Source: Pseudonocardiales bacterium (GTDB lineage Bacteria; Actinomycetota; Actinomycetes; Mycobacteriales; Pseudonocardiaceae). Taken from it: 34,691 nt of DNA. Of this stretch, positions 28,781 to 34,691 are shown one piece after another. A program made the position numbers and the translations under genes. Location of the stretch: assembly GCA_019241525.1 (NCBI GenBank), contig JAFAWY010000007.1:1-34691 (forward strand). The letters run 5' to 3'. The notes under the pieces were generated by a model. The model saw only the letters and a list, made by a program, of their open reading frames with translations. It ran no database searches and was not told the DNA's origin. Position 1 is the first letter of the stretch, and every line of letters starts with the position of its first letter.

Positions 28781-30811
28781 ATGCCCTATCCCAGCGATCA
28801 CGAGCGGGACCGGCCGTGGGTGATGCGCACTTATGCCGGGCACTCGTCGGCGCGCACATCCAATGCGTTGTACCGGCGCAACCTCGCCAAGGGACAGACC
28901 GGCCTGTCGGTGGCTTTCGACCTGCCCACCCAGACCGGCTATGACCCCGACCACGAGCTGGCGCGCGGGGAAGTCGGCAAGGTTGGCGTACCGATCAGCC
29001 ACATCGGCGACATGCGCTCGCTGTTCGACGGCATCCCGCTGGCGCAGGCCAACACCTCGATGACGATCAATGCCACCGCGATGTGGCTGCTGGCCCTGTA
29101 TGCGTCGGTGGCTGCCGAGCATGGCGCGGATCTGGCTGAGCTGTCGGGTACCACGCAAAACGACATCATCAAGGAGTACCTGTCGCGCGGCACCTACGTC
29201 TTCCCGCCGGGTCCTAGCCTGCGGTTGATCACCGACATGGTCGTCTACTCGGTCAAGCACATCCCGAAGTGGAATCCGATCAACGTCTGCAGCTACCACC
29301 TCCAGGAAGCTGGCGCTACCCCGGTGCAGGAAGTTGCCTACGCCCTGTGCACCGCGATCGCCGTGCTCGATTCGGTTCGGGACAGCGGGCAGGTCGCAGC
29401 AGAAGACTTCGCCAAGGTTGTCGGGCGGATGTCGTTTTTCGTCAACGCCGGGGTGCGCTTCGTCGAAGAGATGTGCAAGCTGCGCGCCTTCAGCCGGCTG
29501 TGGGACGAGATCTGCCAGCACCGCTACAGCGTCATGGATCCTAAGCTGCGTCGATTCCGCTACGGCGTGCAAGTGAACTCGCTGGGGCTGACGGAATCGC
29601 AACCCGAGAACAACGTCCAGCGCATCGTGCTGGAGATGCTGGCGGTGACACTGTCCCGGGATGCCCGGGCTCGGGCGGTGCAGCTACCCGCGTGGAACGA
29701 GGCGTTGGGCCTGCCGCGCCCCTGGGACCAGCAGTGGGCACTGCGGATGCAGCAGGTGCTGGCATACGAAACCGACCTGCTGGAGTACGAAGATCTTTTC
29801 GACGGTTCCCGGGTAGTCGAAGCCCGTGTCGCCGAGATCGCAACTGGCGCGCGGGAGGAGATCGACCGCGTGCAGGGCATGGGCGGGGCCATCGCCGCCG
29901 TCGAATCCGGATACATGAAAGCGCAGCTGGTGTCGTCACTGGCAGCGCGGCGTCGGCGGATCGAGGACGGCCAAGACGTGATCGTCGGCGTCAACCGGTT
30001 CGCCGAAACCGACCCCAGCCCGCTGCAAGCCGAAGGAGCGGGTGCGATCGAAACCATCGATTCGCAAGCGGAGGCAGAACTGATCGAGGCCATCCGGGCG
30101 TGGCGGGCTGATCGGGACCCTGCCGTGGTCGCCGACGCCCTGGAGCAGTTGGTGGAGGCGGCCAAGACGGACGTCAACCTGGTGGAGCCGTCCATGGTCT
30201 GCGCCCGCGCCGGGATCACCACAGGAGAGTGGGCCGGGGCGCTGCGCGGAGTGTTCGGCGAGTACCGGGCGCCGACCGGGATCGCCGGTGCCACTGTGTC
30301 GGTGTGGGGGGCCGGCGCCGCCGGTGAGGCAATCGCACGGGTCCGGCAGCGGGTACGAGCCGTCAGCGAGGAACTCGGTGAGCGGTTGCGGATGCTGGTC
30401 GGCAAGCCCGGACTCGACGGGCACTCCAACGGCGCTGAGCAGGTTGCGGTTCGCGCCCGGGACGTCGGGTTCGAGGTGATCTACCAGGGCATCCGGCTCA
30501 CGCCGGCCGAGATCGTCGCTGCCGCGGTGGCTGAGGACGTGCACGTGGTCGGTCTGTCGGTGCTGTCCGGTTCGCACCTGGAGGTGGTGCCCGCAGTGAT
30601 CGACGGGTTGCGCGCTGCGGGAGCCGGGGACGTGCCGGTGGTGGTCGGCGGCATCATCCCCCCGGATGACGCCGAGGCGCTGCGCGCTCAAGGCGTCGCC
30701 CAGGTATTCACCCCCAAGGACTTCGAGCTCACCGAGATCATGAATCGGATCGTGGATCTCATCCGAACCCGGTGGGGCGCGGTACACGAGGATTCCCGGC
30801 ATGCGGGTTGA
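28781..30811 (+). CDS. meaA: (2R)-ethylmalonyl-CoA mutase (MeaA/Ecm)
   Basis: Coenzyme-B12-dependent rearrangement of ethylmalonyl-CoA to methylsuccinyl-CoA in the ethylmalonyl-CoA pathway. The single 676-residue chain contains the mutase barrel (TYAGHSSARTSNALYRRNLAKG, FDLPTQTGYDPDHELARGEVGKVGV, NTSMTINATAMWLLALY, KWNPINVCSYHLQEAGAT, NSLGLTESQPENNVQRI, LPRPWDQQWALRMQQVLAYE). Then follows the C-terminal B12-binding domain with DGHSNGAEQ and VVGLSVLSGSH. These segments match Rhodobacter Ecm and Streptomyces MeaA closely and differ from two-subunit methylmalonyl-CoA mutase. ATG 28781 has GGAGGT upstream. The 3' end overlaps the crotonase gene by 11 bp. No ccr gene is in the window. Confidence 0.93.
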   Translation: MPYPSDHERDRPWVMRTYAGHSSARTSNALYRRNLAKGQTGLSVAFDLPTQTGYDPDHELARGEVGKVGVPISHIGDMRSLFDGIPLAQANTSMTINATAMWLLALYASVAAEHGADLAELSGTTQNDIIKEYLSRGTYVFPPGPSLRLITDMVVYSVKHIPKWNPINVCSYHLQEAGATPVQEVAYALCTAIAVLDSVRDSGQVAAEDFAKVVGRMSFFVNAGVRFVEEMCKLRAFSRLWDEICQHRYSVMDPKLRRFRYGVQVNSLGLTESQPENNVQRIVLEMLAVTLSRDARARAVQLPAWNEALGLPRPWDQQWALRMQQVLAYETDLLEYEDLFDGSRVVEARVAEIATGAREEIDRVQGMGGAIAAVESGYMKAQLVSSLAARRRRIEDGQDVIVGVNRFAETDPSPLQAEGAGAIETIDSQAEAELIEAIRAWRADRDPAVVADALEQLVEAAKTDVNLVEPSMVCARAGITTGEWAGALRGVFGEYRAPTGIAGATVSVWGAGAAGEAIARVRQRVRAVSEELGERLRMLVGKPGLDGHSNGAEQVAVRARDVGFEVIYQGIRLTPAEIVAAAVAEDVHVVGLSVLSGSHLEVVPAVIDGLRAAGAGDVPVVVGGIIPPDDAEALRAQGVAQVFTPKDFELTEIMNRIVDLIRTRWGAVHEDSRHAG

Positions 30812-31556
30812 GCGGGACGGGGACACGGTCCGGATCACGATGACTCGGCCACAGCGGCGCAACGCGCTGTCCGCCGACCACCTCGCAGAGTTGCGCGACG
30901 CGTTCGCCGGCGCGGGTCGGACAGACGCCACCGGAATCGTGCTCGGAGCCGAGGGTCCGGTGTTCTCGGCGGGGCATGACTTCGCCGATGTGGCGGCGCG
31001 CGATTTCGCCGGCGTCCGCGAGTTGCTCACGCTGTGCACTGACGTCATGCGCACCATCCAGGCGGTCCCGCAGGTGGTCGTGGCCCGGGTGCACGCGCTG
31101 GCCACCGCGGCGGGCTGCCAGCTGGTGGCGTCCTGCGACCTGGCAGTGGCGGGCGAGTCGGCGGGCTTCGCCCTGCCCGGCGGTAAAGGTGGTTGGTTCT
31201 GCCACACACCCGCGGTACCGGTTGCGCGGGCGATCGGGCGCAAACGGCTGATGGAGATGGCGCTGACCGGCGACGTGGTGGATGCCCGCACCGCTGCGGA
31301 ATGGGGCCTGGTCAATCGCGCCGTTCCCGACGCCGAACTGGACACAGCGGTGAACGAGCTGCTGGTCCGGGCGACTCGCGGTAGCCGGACCAGCAAGGCC
31401 CTGGGCAAGTGGACCCTCTACGCCCAGCTAGACCGCCCCGAGGTCGATGCCTACGGCATCGCCCTGGAGGTGATGGCCAATGCCTCCCAAACCGCCAGCG
31501 CCAAGGAAGGCATGGCGGCTTTCCTCGCCAAACGCACACCCGTGTGGCCCGACTGA
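30801..31556 (+). CDS. enoyl-CoA hydratase/isomerase family protein without the two catalytic glutamates (ECHDC3-like)
   Basis: 251-residue crotonase-fold protein. The CoA/oxyanion part is present (RPQRRNALS, VFSAGHDF). In the next segment, ATAAGCQLVASCDLAVAGES, the position of rat enoyl-CoA hydratase E144 is Q107, and in FALPGGKGGWFCHTP the E164 position is G127. Both hydratase acids are therefore missing. The stretch from AAGCQLVASCD to FCHTPAV resembles the ECHDC3 group. A hydratase reaction is unlikely; a different acyl-CoA reaction or a binding role is possible. The start lies inside the mutase 3' end, so the two are translated together. Confidence 0.88.
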   Translation: MRVERDGDTVRITMTRPQRRNALSADHLAELRDAFAGAGRTDATGIVLGAEGPVFSAGHDFADVAARDFAGVRELLTLCTDVMRTIQAVPQVVVARVHALATAAGCQLVASCDLAVAGESAGFALPGGKGGWFCHTPAVPVARAIGRKRLMEMALTGDVVDARTAAEWGLVNRAVPDAELDTAVNELLVRATRGSRTSKALGKWTLYAQLDRPEVDAYGIALEVMANASQTASAKEGMAAFLAKRTPVWPD

Positions 31557-31580
31557 GTGCGCCGGATCTCCGAGGCCGAT

Positions 31581-31650
31581 AGTGCCGTGAACTCGACACT
31601 GACTACGTGGCGAGGTGGCAGCAGGTCGATCTCGTCGAGTTCACGGCGCT
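31581..31650. repeat. 70-bp inverted-repeat element with 17-bp arms
   Basis: AGTGCCGTGAACTCGAC (31581-31597) and GTCGAGTTCACGGCGCT (31634-31650) are complementary at 16 of 17 positions, with a T-G wobble as the only exception. The arms enclose 36 nt. It fills much of the 159-bp gap between the crotonase stop and nucS. Possible roles are a strong terminator, a dispersed palindromic repeat (REP/MITE type), or an operator. No T-run follows on either side. Confidence 0.65.
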
Positions 31651-31701
31651 TGCACCGATTAGGTAACCGCCTCGCCTGACCGGGCGCGGACGGCGGTCCC
31701 C

Positions 31702-31716
31702 TAGGCTGGTGCACCG
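31702..31716 (+). promoter_or_regulatory. nucS: candidate leaderless -10 element of nucS
   Basis: TAGGCT (31702-31707) is eight bases before the GTG start of nucS and no Shine-Dalgarno is visible, which fits a leaderless transcript. Confidence 0.45.
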
Positions 31717-32375
31717 TGCGGCTGGTCATCGCAAAGTGTCAGGTGGACTACGTGGGCCGGCTTACCGCGCATCTGCCGATGGCGTTGCGGTTGCTGCTGG
31801 TCAAAGCCGACGGATCGGTGAGCGTGCACGCCGACGACCGCGCCTACAAGCCGTTGAACTGGATGAGCCCTCCGTGCACCCTGGTCGAAGGGCCGGGGCG
31901 CTGGACGGTCACCAACCGCACCGATGAGCAACTGATCATCGAGATCGCCGAGGTCGTGCATGATGTCCAGCACGACCTCGGCGTGGACCCCGGGCTGGTC
32001 AAGAATGGCGTGGAGGCGCACCTGCAGGCGTTGCTCGCCGAGCACACGGGGGTGCTGGGCCCGGGCTTCACCCTGATCCGCCGGGAGTACCCCACGGCCA
32101 TCGGACCGGTGGATCTGCTGTGCCGGGACGGCGATGGCGTGACGGTAGCGGTGGAGATCAAGCGTCGAGGCGAGATCGATGGGGTCGAGCAACTCACCCG
32201 CTACCTTGACCTGCTCAACCGCGATCCGCAGCTGGCGCCGGTCCGTGGGGTGTTCGCCGCTCAGCAGATCAAACCGCAGGCGCACACGCTGGCCACCGAT
32301 CGCGGGATCCGCTGCGTCACCGTCGATTATGACGAACTGCGTGGAGCGGACAGCGTGGAACTGCGGTTGTTCTGA
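31716..32375 (+). CDS. nucS: mismatch-specific endonuclease NucS (EndoMS)
   Basis: Actinobacterial/archaeal nuclease that cleaves both strands at mismatches and replaces MutS/MutL repair in these bacteria. 219 residues. The N-terminal DNA-binding domain begins [15 protein letters not shown] and contains [10 protein letters not shown]. The C-terminal RecB-like nuclease has GPVDLLCRD (D133), [21 protein letters not shown] (E147, K149) and Q159. The protein ends in LRLF, resembling the C-terminal beta-clamp-binding tail of mycobacterial NucS. Length and motif order are normal. It is probably transcribed alone from its own promoter. Confidence 0.96.
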   Translation: MRLVIAKCQVDYVGRLTAHLPMALRLLLVKADGSVSVHADDRAYKPLNWMSPPCTLVEGPGRWTVTNRTDEQLIIEIAEVVHDVQHDLGVDPGLVKNGVEAHLQALLAEHTGVLGPGFTLIRREYPTAIGPVDLLCRDGDGVTVAVEIKRRGEIDGVEQLTRYLDLLNRDPQLAPVRGVFAAQQIKPQAHTLATDRGIRCVTVDYDELRGADSVELRLF

Positions 32376-32391
32376 ATCCACCAGGTGTTCG

Positions 32392-32410
32392 GCGTACGCT
32401 CGATGTACGC
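32392..32410 (+). promoter_or_regulatory. inverted repeat over a candidate -10 of the aldehyde dehydrogenase gene
   Basis: GCGTAC (32392-32397) and GTACGC (32405-32410) are a perfect 6-bp inverted repeat with 7-bp spacing. TACGCT (32395-32400), a TANNNT -10 candidate, overlaps the left half-site. GGTG and CACC further out extend the symmetry imperfectly. The layout suits a dimeric repressor site; no regulator gene is in the window. Confidence 0.4.
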
Positions 32411-32434
32411 GCACCACCGGGGGAGAGGACGAGG

Positions 32435-33940
32435 ATGGCGCAGCGCGTGGACAGCAGCCAGCCGCAGGCTCACCAGAGCCTTACCCGCTTCCCGTCGATC
32501 GACCCGCGCACCAGCGAGGTGATCGCCTACCACCAGGTCGATGACGAGGCTTCGGTGCACGCGGTTGTCGCCCGGGCTCGCGAGGCCGCCGAGTGGTGGC
32601 GCGAGCTGGGGTTTGCGCAACGCCGCCGCCGGCTGCTGTCTTGGCGCGCGGCGCTGACCCGGCAACTCGACGAGCTGGCCGAGCTGATTAGTGCAGAAAC
32701 CGGCAAACCTCGCGATGACGCTCGGTTGGAATGTGTGCTGGTGATCGCCCATTTGGATTGGGCCGCCCGCCATGCCAAGCGGGTGCTGCGCCGCCGCCAG
32801 GTGGGGTCCGGCCTGCTGATGTTCAACGAGGCCTCCTCCGTGGGTTACGAGCCCTACGGGGTGGTCGGGGTGATCGGGCCGTGGAATTACCCGGCGCACA
32901 CCCCCATGGGCTCGATCAGCTACGCGCTGGCCGCCGGCAACGCGGTGGTGTTCAAGCCCAGCGAGCTGACCCCGGGAGTGGGCCAGGCATTGGCTGACAG
33001 CCTCGCAGCTGTGATCCCGGAGCAGCCGGTTCTGCAGGTCGTCACGGGTTTTGGCGAAACCGGGGCAGCGCTGTGCCGCGCCGGGGTGGACAAGCTGGCG
33101 TTCACCGGTTCCACCACCACCGCGCGGAAGGTGATGGCGGCATGCGCCGAGACGCTGACTCCAGTGGTCATCGAGTGCGGTGGCACTGACGCGCTGCTGG
33201 TCGATGCCGACGCCGACCTCGCCGCGGCTGCCGACGCGGCGGTCTGGGGCGCGATGAGCAATGCCGGGCAGACCTGCGTCGGGGTGGAGCGGGTATACGT
33301 CGTCGATGATGTGGCCACGTCGCTGACCGAACGCATCACCGCCCAGGCCCGGAAGCTGCGCGCGGGTGGCGAGCCGACCGCCGATCTCGGCCCGATCACC
33401 AGGCCAGAGCAAGTCGACGTGATTCGCGATCACGTCGCGGAGGCGCTGGCTCAAGGCGGCACGGCCGTGGTCGGTGGCGCGGACTCGGTGAGCCCGCCGT
33501 TCGTGCAGCCGGTGGTGCTCACCGATGTGCCGGAAACCTCAACAGCGGTGGCCGAGGAGACCTTCGGCCCGACGCTGACGGTGCATCGGGTACCGAACCT
33601 GGACGAGGCGGTACAACGGGTCAACGCCGGCCGCTACGGGTTGGGTGCTGCGGTGTTCTCCAGGCGGCGAGGCGCGCGGATTGCCAGCCGGCTGCGCTGT
33701 GGGATGGTGGCGGTCAACGGCGTGATCTCCTACGCTGCGGTGCCGGCCCTGCCCTTCGGCGGGGTCCGGGATTCCGGGTTCGGTCGGATCCACGGTGCTG
33801 ACGGCCTCCGCGAGTTCAGCCGGTCCAAGGCCATCACTCGGCGGCGGTTCCGACCTCTGATCCAGGTCCTCACCTTCGATCGGCCGCCCTGGGCGGTCCA
33901 GTTGCTGCTGCGGATTGTCCGGGTGCTTTACGGTCGCTAA
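32435..33940 (+). CDS. NAD(P)-dependent aldehyde dehydrogenase
   Basis: 501 residues of the ALDH superfamily. The oxyanion asparagine is N151 in GVIGPWNYP, the cofactor lysine K174 in VVFKPSELTP, the glycine motif FTGSTTTARKV, the general base E247 in VVIECGGTDALLV, and the nucleophile C281 in SNAGQTCVGVERVYV. All catalytic residues are present. It resembles the succinate-semialdehyde-type group of actinobacterial ALDHs, but substrate is not certain. The C-terminus adds a hydrophobic, basic tail (PWAVQLLLRIVRVLYGR) that could associate with membrane. ATG is preceded by GGAGAGGACGAGG. The downstream dehydrogenase starts 15 bp later, so they likely form an operon. Confidence 0.92.
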   Translation: MAQRVDSSQPQAHQSLTRFPSIDPRTSEVIAYHQVDDEASVHAVVARAREAAEWWRELGFAQRRRRLLSWRAALTRQLDELAELISAETGKPRDDARLECVLVIAHLDWAARHAKRVLRRRQVGSGLLMFNEASSVGYEPYGVVGVIGPWNYPAHTPMGSISYALAAGNAVVFKPSELTPGVGQALADSLAAVIPEQPVLQVVTGFGETGAALCRAGVDKLAFTGSTTTARKVMAACAETLTPVVIECGGTDALLVDADADLAAAADAAVWGAMSNAGQTCVGVERVYVVDDVATSLTERITAQARKLRAGGEPTADLGPITRPEQVDVIRDHVAEALAQGGTAVVGGADSVSPPFVQPVVLTDVPETSTAVAEETFGPTLTVHRVPNLDEAVQRVNAGRYGLGAAVFSRRRGARIASRLRCGMVAVNGVISYAAVPALPFGGVRDSGFGRIHGADGLREFSRSKAITRRRFRPLIQVLTFDRPPWAVQLLLRIVRVLYGR

Positions 33941-33955
33941 TCGGGAAGGCACGAG

Positions 33956-34691
33956 ATGACTCAGATCAAGACGGTCGGTGTGGTCGGTGTGGGCACGATG
34001 GGTGCCGGGATCGCCGAGGTGCTGGCCCGCACCGGTCACGACGTGGTGGCCGTCGAGGTGGACGACAACGGCATAGCCCGGGGTCGCGGGCATCTCGAAC
34101 ACTCCACCGGACGCGCCTTGGAACGCGGCAAGCTCGACGAGGCGGCTCGCCGCGAGCTGCTTGACCGGATCAGCTTCACCACCAAGCTCACCGACCTGGC
34201 CGACGTGGACCTCGTCATCGAGGCGGTGCCGGAGCGGCTGGACCTCAAGAGCCACGTCTTCACCGAGCTGGACGGGGTCGTGCGCAGCGATGTCGTGCTG
34301 GCGTCCAACACCTCGAGCCTGTCGATCACGGAGCTGGCTGTGCGGACCAAACGGCCAGATCGGGTCATCGGGATGCATTTCTTCAATCCCGCACCGGTGC
34401 TCAAGCTGGTGGAGGTGGTGCGCACCGTGGTCACCGATCCGGAGGTCATCAGCGCCGTGACCGACCTCGCGACCACGCTGGGCAAGACACCGGTGGTGGT
34501 CGGCGACAGGGCCGGGTTCATTGCCAACGGGCTGCTGTTCGGCTACCTCAACCATGCGGCGAGCATGTTCGAGTCGTGCTACGCCTCCCGGGAGGATCTC
34601 GACGCCGCGATGCGCTACGGCTGCGGGTATCCGATGGGGCCGCTGGCGCTGCTGGACCTGATCGGGCTGGACACCGCCTACGAGATCCTCG
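33956..34691 (+). CDS. 3-hydroxybutyryl-CoA dehydrogenase family protein (3' end outside window)
   Basis: The first 245 codons are present and the gene runs off the right edge. The NAD-binding motif VVGVGTMGAGIAEVLA starts at residue 9, followed by EAVPERLDLK, the SNTSSLSITEL substrate loop, and the catalytic GMHFFNPAPVLKLVEVV with His and Glu. RAGFIANGLLFGYLNHA begins the C-terminal helical domain. It oxidises 3-hydroxyacyl-CoA or reduces acetoacetyl-CoA; the FadB2/Hbd type is likely as it stands alone without a hydratase domain. ATG has GGGAAGG upstream. It is probably co-transcribed with the aldehyde dehydrogenase gene. Confidence 0.93.
   Translation, partial: MTQIKTVGVVGVGTMGAGIAEVLARTGHDVVAVEVDDNGIARGRGHLEHSTGRALERGKLDEAARRELLDRISFTTKLTDLADVDLVIEAVPERLDLKSHVFTELDGVVRSDVVLASNTSSLSITELAVRTKRPDRVIGMHFFNPAPVLKLVEVVRTVVTDPEVISAVTDLATTLGKTPVVVGDRAGFIANGLLFGYLNHAASMFESCYASREDLDAAMRYGCGYPMGPLALLDLIGLDTAYEIL

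Noticed and set aside
31451-31729. Minus-strand open frame through the inverted repeat upstream of nucS
   Set aside because: It has no start signal or family likeness and overlaps the crotonase 3' end and nucS promoter; the palindrome itself explains its odd composition.

Overview
The window is high-GC, gene-dense DNA with actinobacterial gene content and order. A tRNA-Arg lies upstream of an ArgRS-like gene, lysA, hom, thrC, thrB and rho. These are followed by rpmE, prfA, prmC, tsaC, wecA, the atp operon, a PduO-type adenosyltransferase, murA and nucS. This order is known from mycobacteria and relatives. However, atpF and atpH are separate genes rather than the mycobacterial b-delta fusion, and the position normally held by argS carries a reduced ArgRS-like protein. 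I infer a non-mycobacterial actinomycete, possibly near Pseudonocardiales; species cannot be named from the sequence alone.

Layout. 1-516 (minus): the start of a homocysteine S-methyltransferase and a small 'virulence factor' family gene, with tRNA-Arg(CCG) at 636-707. 762-2329 (minus): a coupled pair of membrane-anchored DUF305 and DUF3105 proteins. 2425-8532 (plus): a tightly coupled operon nrtL-lysA-hom-thrC, then thrB, making lysine and threonine. 8533-8916: the longest gene-free stretch, holding a likely rho promoter, a nine-codon leader ORF and a strong hairpin. 8917-14068: rho, a class IV aminotransferase, rpmE, prfA and prmC. 14040-14936 (minus): a secreted SGNH hydrolase overlapping prmC tail to tail. 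15045-16938: tsaC and wecA. 17194-25126: the complete F1Fo ATP synthase operon (atpZ, I, B, E, F, H, A, G, D, C). 25129-28695: adenosyltransferase (minus), murA (plus) and acyl-CoA synthetase (minus). 28781-34691: ethylmalonyl-CoA mutase, a crotonase without catalytic acids, nucS, an aldehyde dehydrogenase and a 3-hydroxyacyl-CoA dehydrogenase cut by the window end.

How the genes work together. LysA, Hom, ThrC and ThrB are the lysine and threonine branches of the aspartate pathway; their operon is headed by a protein that looks like an ArgRS without its catalytic signatures. RF1 and PrmC are the classic substrate-modifier pair. The adenosyltransferase could supply coenzyme B12 to the mutase 3 kb away. 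The crotonase relative and the dehydrogenase point to C4/C5 acyl-CoA metabolism of the ethylmalonyl-CoA type, although no crotonyl-CoA carboxylase/reductase is in view.

Most interesting signals: the catalytically stripped ArgRS-like protein at the head of the lys/thr operon; the rho leader, where a short ORF with a good Shine-Dalgarno runs into an 11-bp hairpin; a 17-bp-arm inverted repeat between the crotonase and nucS; a recurrent TANNNT-N6-8-start pattern suggesting leaderless transcripts; natural drug-target variants in AtpE (Met at the bedaquiline position 63) and MurA (Asp at the fosfomycin Cys); and a puzzling start region for atpZ.
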